50,449 nt of DNA from Methanomassiliicoccaceae archaeon. GTDB lineage: Archaea; Thermoplasmatota; Thermoplasmata; Methanomassiliicoccales; Methanomethylophilaceae. Position 1 is the first letter of the stretch. Each line of letters starts with the position of its first letter. Under the pieces are notes generated by a model, which was given only the letters and a program-made list of their open reading frames with translations, was not told where the DNA came from and made no database searches. The position numbers and the translations under genes are program-made. Where the stretch lies: NCBI GenBank assembly GCA_003550345.1, contig PUJZ01000022.1, positions 1-50,449 on the forward strand. The letters are read 5' to 3'. Shown here in pieces: positions 32,746-41,019 of the stretch.

Positions 32746-32915
32746 GGGGGTATAGGGTAACACGGCATCCTCGCGGGCTCCAGTTATCGGGAATGATTGG
32801 AAACGGGTTTGCTGACAGTTGATGAGTAACTGGAGCGATGACCCGTTAATTCATGGAGGGTAGCTCCCCCCATGGTGGAAACCCGCTGATCGGGGTTCAA
32901 ATCCCCGTGCCCCCA
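32746..32915 (+). tRNA. tRNA-Trp (CCA anticodon) with a 97-nt intron
   Basis: Acceptor GGGGGTA/TGCCCCC, anticodon stem GCGGG (32773-32777)/CCCGC (32882-32886) and T-arm CGGGG-TTCAAAT-CCCCG are clear. The anticodon CCA is at 32780-32782. The intron at the canonical 37/38 site spans about 32784-32880, with 3' bulge AAA. It carries a box C/D guide RNA. Discriminator is A; CCA is not encoded. Long guide-bearing introns in tRNA-Trp are known from several euryarchaea. Confidence 0.93.
32793..32841 (+). ncRNA. Box C/D guide RNA inside the tRNA-Trp intron
   Basis: Boxes in order: C-like ATGATTG (32793-32799), D' CTGA (32812-32815), C' TGATGA (32820-32825) and a variant D box ATGA (32838-32841). The guide before D', CGGGTTT, pairs with AAACCCG at the 3' intron/exon border; the fifth base upstream of D' faces C39. 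The guide before D, TAACTGGAG, pairs with CTCCAGTTA across the anticodon and 5' border; the fifth base upstream of the D box faces C34. Position 34 and 39 methylation by this intron is established in Haloferax; here base 39 is C, not U. Confidence 0.75.
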
Positions 32916-33002
32916 CCTTACTCCCCCTTATACAGGGGTCGCGACTTCTTTTTACTCATAGACACAACGTGTCAACTTTGGTTCCGAGTTAAAGAACCAG
33001 CA

Positions 33003-34364
33003 TCAGATCTTCGGAGGGCCGTCGCCGTCGAAGGCCTCCATCATGGATATCACACGGTCCACGTAGCCGGGCATGAAGAACTTCCTCTCCAGGCCCCTGG
33101 CGTTCATGTAGCGGACCTTGCCGAATACCGGCCTCTCCTTCCACGGCCGGTCGTGCTTCCCGAAGCACCAGGCGATGCCGGCATAGCCGTTGGGGTCGCG
33201 GCCGTCCAGCTCGTAACGGTCGTTCAGGTCCACCGCGGCACGGAACGCCTGCTCAGGCGTCTCCGACCATTCGATGATCTTCTTGCCCCAGTACATGCGC
33301 ATGTAGCCGTGCATCTTGCCGGTGGCCAACATCTCCCCCTGGGCCGCATTCCAATAAGGGTCATGGGTCTCCGCCCTTTCCAGTTCCTTGAAGGTGTAGA
33401 GGTGCTCCCTCCTGTCGACCGCATGCTCCCCCAGGGTCTTCGCCGCCCATTCTGGCAGACAACGATAATCATCATAATGGCCATTGTACAGGGTGAAGTT
33501 CACCGCCAGTTCCCGCCGGACTATGAGCTCCTCCAAGAAGGTCTCGGACCCAGGAAGGCCCCAGGCTTCTGCGGCCATCATGACCGGGGATATCTGACCG
33601 AAGTGAAGGTGGGGGGACATGCCCGACTGACCATCGCTGGCCGGCTCATTCCTAGCCTCAGTATAATGTGCCATCCCCTTTTCCAGGAACGAGCGCCATT
33701 TTCTATTAGCTTCGTTCTGCCCCCCTCTTAACGATGCAGCTGGCCTAGGGCCCTCCTCGGGAAGAAACTGTTCGATACTCCCGACCCCGTTCCAGGTATG
33801 TTCATCCCCCCATAGGCCATGGCTTCTGACCTTCGGCTCGGTCCGAACCGCAAAATCAAGCCAATCGGGAATCATGGGCGTTATCTTCCGTCTCAGGGTT
33901 GCCGCCGACCATTCCTCCTTGTCTGAAGCGATCTCAGGAGGCACGACCACGTTGTCCTCCAATTGATGGACCGCGATATCCGTGGATCGAAGTATCTCAT
34001 CATAATCTCGGCGACGGTGTCGAAGATATCCGCAATCCATGATGATCGCTCCTGCGTCCTGGCAATGGGATAGGACCTCCTGCACCGCGTTGCCGATGCG
34101 GACGGACAGGTTGATGCCCCTCTCCTCCAATCCGACGGCGACATCGTCCATTCCATCCAGCATGAACGACACGGACCGGCGGTTAAAATCAGGAGAATCG
34201 GTGTTGATGACGAACAGTACATCCAAGGGCAGATTGCTGTGGTTGGAGACTGATACCGCATGCTCCAGGGCCAGGTTTGAGACCGTGCGTTGAGATGCGT
34301 CCATCCAATAGACGACCCTATCGCCAATCACCGGAGCGTCCCTGACCGCCCGCAATCGGTTCAT
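33003..34364 (-). CDS. phr: Class II CPD photolyase
   Basis: 453 residues. It repairs cyclobutane pyrimidine dimers with light and FAD. The N-terminal Rossmann half (VVYWMDASQRTVSNLALEHAV) and the C-terminal FAD half (MSPHLHFGQISPV, MHGYMRMYWGKKIIEW and NGYAGIAWCFGKHDRPW) match class II enzymes such as that of Methanosarcina. I chose the ATG at 34364 because ATAATTATC lies about 27 nt upstream; a GTG at 34373 adds three residues. The enzyme suggests exposure to light at some point in the lineage's life. Confidence 0.93.
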   Translation of the reverse strand: MNRLRAVRDAPVIGDRVVYWMDASQRTVSNLALEHAVSVSNHSNLPLDVLFVINTDSPDFNRRSVSFMLDGMDDVAVGLEERGINLSVRIGNAVQEVLSHCQDAGAIIMDCGYLRHRRRDYDEILRSTDIAVHQLEDNVVVPPEIASDKEEWSAATLRRKITPMIPDWLDFAVRTEPKVRSHGLWGDEHTWNGVGSIEQFLPEEGPRPAASLRGGQNEANRKWRSFLEKGMAHYTEARNEPASDGQSGMSPHLHFGQISPVMMAAEAWGLPGSETFLEELIVRRELAVNFTLYNGHYDDYRCLPEWAAKTLGEHAVDRREHLYTFKELERAETHDPYWNAAQGEMLATGKMHGYMRMYWGKKIIEWSETPEQAFRAAVDLNDRYELDGRDPNGYAGIAWCFGKHDRPWKERPVFGKVRYMNARGLERKFFMPGYVDRVISMMEAFDGDGPPKI

Positions 34365-34422
34365 ATCGGGCACATGCCCTACTACAATGATAATTATGAC
34401 TAAGGGGGTATGGCCGCATCTT

Positions 34423-34460
34423 CCCCGTTTTTATCGGGGATTCCCTACTTTTCCGGGAAT
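34423..34460. promoter_or_regulatory. Two adjacent stem-loops between divergent photolyase and G3E GTPase genes
   Basis: CCCCG-TTTTTAT-CGGGG at 34423-34439 is followed at once by ATTCCC-nine-GGGAAT at 34440-34460. They lie upstream of the A/T-rich promoter of the G3E gene (ATTATTTAATC near 34492). They may act as DNA binding sites or end a transcript entering from either side. Confidence 0.35.
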
Positions 34461-34524
34461 GTTTATAGTAAGAATTATTATTATACTAGGTAATTATTTA
34501 ATCTCCAGCAATCATTGGTTTACG

Positions 34525-35115
34525 ATGTTCGTAACCTTGCTAGGCGGATTCTTGGGAAGCGGCAAGACGACCATTCTAGTCAAGCTCGCTAAGGCCGCAA
34601 ACAATTCGGGTTTGAGGGTGGCAATAATCGTTAACGAGGCGGGCGAGGTCGGAATCGACGGTGAAAGGATTTCCGTCGAGGGGTATGAGGTGGTCGAAAT
34701 CGCCCAAGGCTGCATCTGCTGCTCTTTGGCTGGGACCCTGAGGGACACGCTGATCGACATCAATCGCGAATTCGAACCTGACCTATTCATACTGGAGCCC
34801 ACTGGACTCGCCCTGCCCGATCAGGTAGACGAGATCATCCGGCTCTCCAGGATAGGGCCGGATGATGTGGTCAAGGTCGGCGTGGTTGATGCATACCGCT
34901 TTGGTCTCCTTTTGAAGAAGAAAAGATCATTCATAGAGAAGCAGCTTTCCAGCTCTGATGTATTAATCATCAACAAATGCGATCTGGTGGATGACTCCGT
35001 GATACAGGAGGCCAGGGTCAATCTGTCCCAGATTTCGCCTGGTACGGAAATATTCGCGACCTCCGCTTTGACGGGAGAGGGGCTGGACGATGTCATCAAG
35101 GGGATATTGCCATGA
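34525..35115 (+). CDS. G3E-family GTPase (CobW/UreG-like), short form
   Basis: 196 residues. Walker A GFLGSGKTT is at 8-16. The metal-binding CxCC is C63, C65 and C66 in QGCICCSL, and the base-specificity motif is NKCD. The usual CobW_C domain is missing; the protein ends just after the GTPase. Family members deliver zinc, nickel or cobalt (cobalamin) to target enzymes. Near two corrinoid-methyltransferase-like genes, a role in loading their metal is attractive but unproven. The ATG follows an A/T-rich promoter by about 30 nt. Its stop overlaps the next start (ATGA). Confidence 0.85.
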   Translation: MFVTLLGGFLGSGKTTILVKLAKAANNSGLRVAIIVNEAGEVGIDGERISVEGYEVVEIAQGCICCSLAGTLRDTLIDINREFEPDLFILEPTGLALPDQVDEIIRLSRIGPDDVVKVGVVDAYRFGLLLKKKRSFIEKQLSSSDVLIINKCDLVDDSVIQEARVNLSQISPGTEIFATSALTGEGLDDVIKGILP

Positions 35116-35501
35116 ACTCTTCTTCAATCGATGAGGCGTCGGCGACCTCATACGGCGTTTCAGGCAAAATCAAATTATGGAATCAGGAATGCAACGAGGC
35201 CATGCGGAATGCCTTGTTGGCCATCTCCGCCGACATCTCTGAGTACGCCGATGGTTTCTTAGGCCATATAAAGACCATACTTAGGTCCCCAAGCGGATGG
35301 GTCGGTATGAATCTAATTGACTCAGACTTGGGAGTTGATGAGAGCGGTACAATGGGTGAAGGGCCCTGTGAGTTCAAGGCCATGGCCGTGGCACTCGATA
35401 TAGACCATGATACACTGGTCAGAATCATGCATTCTAGGCTAGACGGGGTGGAGGGGCTGGTGATAATCGATACGATGCATCATCCGATTGTGCCAGAGTA
35501 A
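35112..35501 (+). CDS. Small protein translationally coupled to the G3E GTPase, function unknown
   Basis: 129 residues. It is alpha/beta in pattern and contains IDSDLGVDESGTMGEGPCEFKAMAVALDIDHDTLVRIMHSRLDGVEGLVIIDTMHH. Cys in GEGPCEF and the closing MHHP could bind a metal. ATGA overlap with the GTPase gene suggests a complex, perhaps supplying the part missing from the short GTPase (inference). I do not recognise the family. Confidence 0.65.
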   Translation: MNSSSIDEASATSYGVSGKIKLWNQECNEAMRNALLAISADISEYADGFLGHIKTILRSPSGWVGMNLIDSDLGVDESGTMGEGPCEFKAMAVALDIDHDTLVRIMHSRLDGVEGLVIIDTMHHPIVPE

Positions 35502-35862
35502 AAACGCCTTTTCATATGGATACGAAGAGTTCAGGTTCCAACCATGGACCGCCATCGCTACAGCCGTTCAGACATAATAGTTGGTAATTACCAGGTATGG
35601 GGCCGTCTCAACGTTTCTGAGAGGTAAAACTGAGTGAAGCAGATGCATAATAGGCCCCCGACCGCACGTTGCTCTAGAAGCAGTGTTCAAATACGACTCA
35701 GGACGGATCCACTAAATAATAAAAATGGGAAAATGGGCGGGAGTGAGATCATAAACGGCCTGTCGTCACCAGTCATTCATGGATCCCGCCCATTCCCTGG
35801 AGTCTGGAGTTTGTTTGGCCCCTTCCTTCACCAGTTTGATTGCTACCGCTCGCCCTTTTGTT
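35502..35862. other. Non-coding gap with a 12-bp palindrome and an 11-bp inverted repeat
   Basis: No convincing gene. TGGTAATTACCA (35582-35593) is a perfect palindrome. AATGGGCGGGA (35733-35743) pairs exactly with TCCCGCCCATT (35784-35794) around a 40-nt centre, between converging genes, so it may be a bidirectional terminator or the trace of a small mobile element. Confidence 0.4.
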
Positions 35863-36918
35863 TCATTGATACATCGATGTGTATTTCAAAGCGGCTTCTT
35901 TGAATGCCTGCATGTTCTCATAGGGTGACGACACCGGGGCGTCGCAGGCGCCTCCCAAAATGTATCCGCCGCCTTTAGCTCCCTGCTCTATGCAGCTCCT
36001 GGCAGCTTCCATGACCTGTTCCACGGTCCCATCCATGGTAACGGTCATCGTCGGGACGTTGCCCATGATCGCACACCTGTCTCCTATCTCCTTTTTGTAA
36101 TATGAGACAGGCACCTGGGAGTCGAAGCTGTAGAAGTCCGCTCCCATGTCCGGGGCCACTTTGCAGGTCTGTCTTGTGTCGCCGCATATGTGCAGCTTGT
36201 AATACACATCATAGTTCGACTTTACAGTGTCTGTGACCTTTTTGTTACCCGGAAGGAAGAATTTGCGGTACGTGGCCTCATCGAGAAGGTCATTGGAGCC
36301 AGTGGGGTCGGCGTTCATCATGGAATGGACTCCGGCCTCAGCATAACGACATGCGACCCCCTCGACCAACGGCACGGTCTTGTCAACGACCTTCCGAACG
36401 AGGTCCTCCTCCAACATAACATCCATCATGAGCTCCTCAACGCCGCGGAAAACCCCTGCCTGGGTGAGCACGCCCCAGAAGCCCGGTTGAATGATGTATT
36501 CGTCCCCCCATGCCTCTCTCGCCAATGTCTGTTTTTCCATCATTCCGCTGTTGATCCACGGCGTCTGCTTCGGGTCCATAACATCGATGGGGATCTCCTT
36601 CGATTCGATGGCCTCGGGGCTGTCGAAAAATTCCGTTTTCGGTGAACAGTGGTTGTCGATGGGCTCCCTGAGCTCGATCCCGCAATCTTTCGTGGGGGCC
36701 TTCAGATCGGTGTTGTAGTAGAAGTCGTCGATGCCGAACTCCATCCATGCGATGCCCGCCTTTGTGGCCAACTTCGGGTCCCACCTCATATCCCCCACAT
36801 TTATGTTGGAATATCTCGCCAGCAATACGCTTGTTGTGAACGCGTCGACACAGACTCTGTCGACAGGTTCACGTGCCAAAGTGGCCTCCAATCTCTCCAA
36901 CCTTGTCATTTCTTTCAT
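35863..36918 (-). CDS. Uroporphyrinogen-decarboxylase-fold protein, corrinoid methyltransferase (MtaA/MtbA) type, copy A
   Basis: 351 residues. The likely zinc site is His and Cys in KLHICGD with the third Cys in ILGGACDAP near the C-terminus, as in methylcobamide:CoM methyltransferases. The family moves methyl groups between a corrinoid protein and CoM or another thiol, but the O-demethylase or uroporphyrinogen decarboxylase roles cannot be excluded. The start at 36918 is fixed by GGAGGAG seven bases upstream; the frame is open further but without a binding site. No MtxB or corrinoid protein is adjacent. It is about 60-65% identical by eye to copy B. Confidence 0.82.
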   Translation of the reverse strand: MKEMTRLERLEATLAREPVDRVCVDAFTTSVLLARYSNINVGDMRWDPKLATKAGIAWMEFGIDDFYYNTDLKAPTKDCGIELREPIDNHCSPKTEFFDSPEAIESKEIPIDVMDPKQTPWINSGMMEKQTLAREAWGDEYIIQPGFWGVLTQAGVFRGVEELMMDVMLEEDLVRKVVDKTVPLVEGVACRYAEAGVHSMMNADPTGSNDLLDEATYRKFFLPGNKKVTDTVKSNYDVYYKLHICGDTRQTCKVAPDMGADFYSFDSQVPVSYYKKEIGDRCAIMGNVPTMTVTMDGTVEQVMEAARSCIEQGAKGGGYILGGACDAPVSSPYENMQAFKEAALKYTSMYQ

Positions 36919-37721
36919 TTTTTCTCCTCCTTTTCTCATAATTAGCCCGTTAATCCTATAATTTTTCATAGGAAATTTAGACAAATTACGACAAAATAGC
37001 TATGTTAGCGTGTATTTAAAATATTTTCTAATATTTTATTTGTCTATATATTGATAGATATTATATTCATATGTATACTTAATAAGCATATTATGTAGTA
37101 TATATTTCATATATATTAGATAATATCGTCATATGTAGTTTTACTATTCCATTGCCAAATTTTTGGTATACGTAGCCATATGTATACCTACAATTATGAT
37201 TTATGTTTACATGATGATTTCATAACAAGGCCGGGCGATGTGCCCGAAGTTCCGTCCTCGGCGATGATAAGGCTTTCCAGAATCAGAGCAGTGCATCTGG
37301 GCGATGGTTTGGATTTTGTGACAAAGCCGGGAGGCGCAGCCTAAGCTAATAAGCTCCTTACGATGGATGATAGTCGTGTTCAGAGGCTTCAATCGATATA
37401 CCATCTGCCGGCGGACACAGCTACAATGTTTGACGGTCCGATGAAGGCAGCACCCCAGTCATTCAATCTCCGGTAAGCACATCCTCGATCCAGCATTGGC
37501 ATGAACTTCTCTCAAGGTTCTTTATTGCTTACAGCGGTCCTAACGGAGTGATACGTCAATCATGTCCGCCAACCAGTAACACAAACGGAAAAAAGTCATT
37601 CAGGGCCAGTTGCCGCCCTGTTCCAAAAGCTCAGCGAACAGATCATCGTCAGCGTCATCAGCGCCGAATCGAATGATGAGGATTAGAAATGAAGCGTTTC
37701 AAGAATGGGATTGGATCGGGT
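36919..37721. other. Long A/T-rich regulatory gap with a 24-bp imperfect palindrome
   Basis: The part from about 36960 to 37210 is very A/T-rich and holds the promoter of copy A. CATATGTATAC occurs at 37068-37078 and again inside a palindrome at 37165-37188 (GGTATACGTA-GCCA-TATGTATACC, one mismatch). The remainder, 37210-37720, is richer in G+C and has only short frames; one 40-codon open stretch ending at 37686 is not recognisable. Confidence 0.5.
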
Positions 37722-38786
37722 TCAATCACGATCGTAACTGTATTTTTCAGCTGCTTCCACTATTGAACGTACGTTCTCGAACGGAGATTCTATGGGAACA
37801 TCGCATGCCCCTCCCAGAATGTAACCGCCGCCCTCCGCTCCCTGTTCTATGCAGGACCTGGCGGCTGAGACGACCTCATCCACATTCTTTATCATGGTCA
37901 CCGTGTTGGTCGGAACGTTCCCCAGTATCACGCATTTGTCCCCGATAGCCTTCTTATAATGGGAAACAGGCACCTGATAGTCGAAGCTGTAGATGTCCGC
38001 GCCTATCTCTGGAGCGACCTGACATGTTTTCGCGGTGTCGCCGCATATGTGAAGTACGTACTTCACGTCATAGTTCTTCTTCACATCATCGACTATTCTT
38101 TTGTTGGAACCGGACAGATATTTCCGATAGGTATCGACATCTATCAGATCCTCTGACCCTGTAGGGTCCGCATTCATTATCGAATGCGAACCCGCATCGC
38201 AGAGTCTGGTTTGAATGCCCCTGATAAAATGCTCGGTCTTTTTGACCAGCTTGTGGACCAGGTCCTCTTCGAGCATCATATCTATCATCAAGGCCTCGAC
38301 CCCTCGCAGCAGACCGGCCTGGGTGATTATCCCCCAAAAACCAGGCTGGATGATGTACTCGTCACCCCATTTCTCCCGGGCCAAACTGACCTTCTCAAAC
38401 ATGCCCTTATTCATCCAGGGCGTTTGTTCAGGCTCCAAGGGATCGATGGGGAAATCATTTGATTCGATGTCTTCCGGGTCCTCAAAGAAAAACCCCTTAG
38501 GGGAGCAATGATGATATTCACGCTCCCTCAGTTCGATCCCGCAATCTTTCGTGGGGGCCATCAATTCAGAGTTGTAGTAGAAATCATCAGCTCCATATTT
38601 CATCCAGGCATGGCCCGCCACAGTAGCTAGCTTGGGATCCCAACGGATATCTGAAACCTGCAGACCTGAATATTTTGAAATCATCAAAGAGGTGGAGAAT
38701 GCCATGACGCAGAGCCTGTCCACTTCCTCCCTAGCTAAAGTGGCATCGAATCTTTCTATTCTCGACATCTCTTTCTCAGGATTCAT
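37722..38786 (-). CDS. Uroporphyrinogen-decarboxylase-fold protein, corrinoid methyltransferase (MtaA/MtbA) type, copy B
   Basis: 354 residues, closely related to copy A throughout: DIRWDPKLATVAGHAWMKYGADDFYYNSELMAPTKDCGIELRE and WGDEYIIQPGFWGIITQAG are almost the same. HxC is in VLHICGD and the last Cys in ILGGACDVP. The two are separated by 800 bp of A/T-rich DNA and have separate promoters, so they may be expressed under different conditions. The ATG at 38786 lacks a ribosome binding site; the ATG at 38768 (MSRIERF) is also possible. Confidence 0.82.
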   Translation of the reverse strand: MNPEKEMSRIERFDATLAREEVDRLCVMAFSTSLMISKYSGLQVSDIRWDPKLATVAGHAWMKYGADDFYYNSELMAPTKDCGIELREREYHHCSPKGFFFEDPEDIESNDFPIDPLEPEQTPWMNKGMFEKVSLAREKWGDEYIIQPGFWGIITQAGLLRGVEALMIDMMLEEDLVHKLVKKTEHFIRGIQTRLCDAGSHSIMNADPTGSEDLIDVDTYRKYLSGSNKRIVDDVKKNYDVKYVLHICGDTAKTCQVAPEIGADIYSFDYQVPVSHYKKAIGDKCVILGNVPTNTVTMIKNVDEVVSAARSCIEQGAEGGGYILGGACDVPIESPFENVRSIVEAAEKYSYDRD

Positions 38787-39022
38787 TAACTATCGATTAG
38801 AATTCTATCACTTAAGCGAATAAAATGGTTTTTGTGATACCGTCACCAATAATAAATATAATTATATTATGATATATCCAAATTTTTCTTACCCGCGACC
38901 ATCAAGACGATAATTGAGGCCCCCATCCGCCATCCTATGTTTCCAATCGATCGATAAAATATTTTTATACTATATAATGAAAATATAAAATATTTATAAA
39001 CGTACCCATATCTAATGGCCTA

Positions 39023-40615
39023 GTGGCGAGTAGATACTTCATCAAGAGGAACGACAACACCTATGCGTATGAGAGCATCTCAGAGCGTGTGCCCGGCAAA
39101 AAAAATCCAGTCACGCATAAAAAATATCTGGGTAAAGTGGATCCAGAAACCGGGGAGATAATACCAAAGCAGACCAGGAACATGCCGAAGAAGCTGATAG
39201 CGAAAGATTACGGGTCCGCCCTGCTGTTGAATCATATACAGAATTCCTTGGGTCTGCGCGAACAGCTGAATGAATCCTTCGACTATCTCGGAGACTGGAT
39301 ACTGGCAATCTCCATGGCCCAGGCGATATCGCCCTCGGAGCTTATGGAATCCAACGCTGTATTGGAGGACTCCTTCATCCCCGAATTCCTCGGATTGAAT
39401 GTTGGATTTGAGCCACAGCTCATATCCGAACTCGTAAATCATGTCGGGAATGACCGCTTCGGCATGGACCTGTTCTTCAAATTGAGAACGGGGAATGAGA
39501 CGATGTACACATTCGACCTGAAATCCGTTTCGAAGAGCAGGCATGTGTTCGGTTGGAACGAATGGGGACTCAATCTAGACAACGAATTGTTCAGGGATTT
39601 GAACGCATGCATCGTTACGGATAAGGACGGACTGCCTTCAATGTTCAATCTGTTCCCCGAGTCATCGCCCTATATCGAAACACTACGCCGCAATTTCGAT
39701 TACATCAGGAGGTATACCCCGGAGGGGTTCCGCCTGGTCATGGATTCCGATGTAGACAGGGCCGACATCATAGTGCCTTTGATAGACAGGAACATCGAGT
39801 TCGTGATGCCCGCCGATGCCAATGCCCGCCCCTTCAAGAAACTCGTGACGCGGGCAGTGTCCAAGATGGGCGAGACCGTGAGGGTGCACAAGGGCCGTGC
39901 CTATAAAGTGGAGGAGCTGAAGCTGGGCGTGGTCATAGAGAAAGAGCTTAATGTGTACCTGACTGAAGGCGATGAGGGTTTCGAGGACGCCGCAAGGATA
40001 ACCGCCTACGTATGTTACGATTCCCTGAAGGCCGCTGAGGAAGAACAGAGGATCATGGTGGAGATAAACGAGATAGAGCGAAGGCTTAACGGCAAGATGT
40101 TCCGCCGCCCAACGTTCGCTTTCAAGGAGGCTGCCGGCAATTATGAGAAGTTCCTGGATTTCTCGCTCGATGAGGACGGCGCCATGATCGTTGAGCGAAA
40201 ACGGAACGCGATCGCATTCGCGGTCAACAGGATCGGAACCTTCATACTTCTGGCGACACCAGGCATCAGCTGGGAGGAGGTCATGATGTCCCTCGAGCTC
40301 CGCCGCCGGATCGAACACCTCTTCAGAGATTACAAGATCGTCATAGACGCAGACCGGATACGTGCCAATGACCTGGTGAGCGCCCGAGGGCAGTTCCTGA
40401 TCAAATTCATCGCCATGATTCTCCGCTCGAAGATGGATAGCGTGCTGCGGTCCTCGGAAATCGATAATGTGTTGGTCGACAATGCTTTACGTTCCTTGGG
40501 CGGCCTGCGCGCCGTCGGCGGCAACGGGACGTGGAGCCTTACCGCGCTGACGGCGCGAAACCAATTGATACTGGAGGCGTTCGGCATCGAACCCCCGAAA
40601 ACAGTAAAATTTTGA
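39023..40615 (+). CDS. DDE transposase of the IS4 superfamily (IS1634-like)
   Basis: 530 residues. The start RYFIKRNDNTYAYESISERV...KYLGKVDPETGEIIPK is common to this archaeal group. The second Asp is in FRLVMDSDVDRADII, and the catalytic Glu in RRRIEHLFRDYKIVIDADRIR, with long beta-strand insert between. The frame is intact from GTG at 39023, so the element may be active. I could not find terminal inverted repeats or a target duplication by eye, so its ends are not set. Codon use is less G/C-rich than in housekeeping genes. Confidence 0.85.
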   Translation: MASRYFIKRNDNTYAYESISERVPGKKNPVTHKKYLGKVDPETGEIIPKQTRNMPKKLIAKDYGSALLLNHIQNSLGLREQLNESFDYLGDWILAISMAQAISPSELMESNAVLEDSFIPEFLGLNVGFEPQLISELVNHVGNDRFGMDLFFKLRTGNETMYTFDLKSVSKSRHVFGWNEWGLNLDNELFRDLNACIVTDKDGLPSMFNLFPESSPYIETLRRNFDYIRRYTPEGFRLVMDSDVDRADIIVPLIDRNIEFVMPADANARPFKKLVTRAVSKMGETVRVHKGRAYKVEELKLGVVIEKELNVYLTEGDEGFEDAARITAYVCYDSLKAAEEEQRIMVEINEIERRLNGKMFRRPTFAFKEAAGNYEKFLDFSLDEDGAMIVERKRNAIAFAVNRIGTFILLATPGISWEEVMMSLELRRRIEHLFRDYKIVIDADRIRANDLVSARGQFLIKFIAMILRSKMDSVLRSSEIDNVLVDNALRSLGGLRAVGGNGTWSLTALTARNQLILEAFGIEPPKTVKF

Positions 40616-41019
40616 TGTTGAAAGAGGGCCCCTGCCCGATCCCGGAACCTCGTTTCCTTCTTACAGCGATCATTGACCATATTCGGATCATCCGTCAATG
40701 GCCTCATGCCTCCCAAGAAGGAGAGATCATTTTTTTTCCAGAATCAGAGAGGGAATGGTCCTCCATTGCGCCGCAATCGACATCCAATCATCGAATCATC
40801 ATCGTCATGCTTTCACGGCCTTCGAACTGTAAGAATGCAGTATCGTCCCCGCTCTGACGGCGTTTAGGCGGTGAATCGATCACCCGCGATTATCACTTTT
40901 GATAATGGCCCGATAGGGTTTTAAACAATAGTTTATAATCACGTGTCCGGAGGGCCCCCGCGGACCTTCTCCAACTTCCCCACCATAAAGATTCTCGGGG
41001 GCCCTCCTTTTCATGCAAT
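40616..41019. other. Gap after the transposase with three inverted repeats; hairpin after cimA
   Basis: No gene is supported. GGTGA-ATCGA-TCACC (about 40870-40884), ATTATCA-CTTT-TGATAAT (40889-40906) and a perfect 12-bp pair GGAGGGCCCCCG (40949-40960) with CGGGGGCCCTCC (40996-41007) follow one another. The last pair lies 12 nt after the cimA stop on the minus strand and could end that message. The right end of the IS element is probably in this gap. Confidence 0.45.

Noticed and set aside
36960-37160. Replication origin or CRISPR leader in the A/T-rich gap
   Set aside because: No origin-recognition-box repeats with Cdc6 nearby and no regularly spaced repeats; a complex promoter explains it better.
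37560-37690. Possible remnant of a coding region (frame with QTEKSHSGPVAALFQKLSEQ)
   Set aside because: About 40 open codons with no start, no ribosome site and no family I recognise; not enough to call even a pseudogene.
38820-40960. Defined ends of the IS element
   Set aside because: I compared both flanks for terminal inverted repeats and a target duplication and found only unrelated dyads, so only the transposase gene is annotated.
40895-41006. 15-codon leader peptide within the hairpin loop after cimA (MVGKLEKVRGG on the minus strand)
   Set aside because: It lies downstream, not upstream, of cimA, with no run of regulatory codons; no adjacent gene that it could control on that strand.
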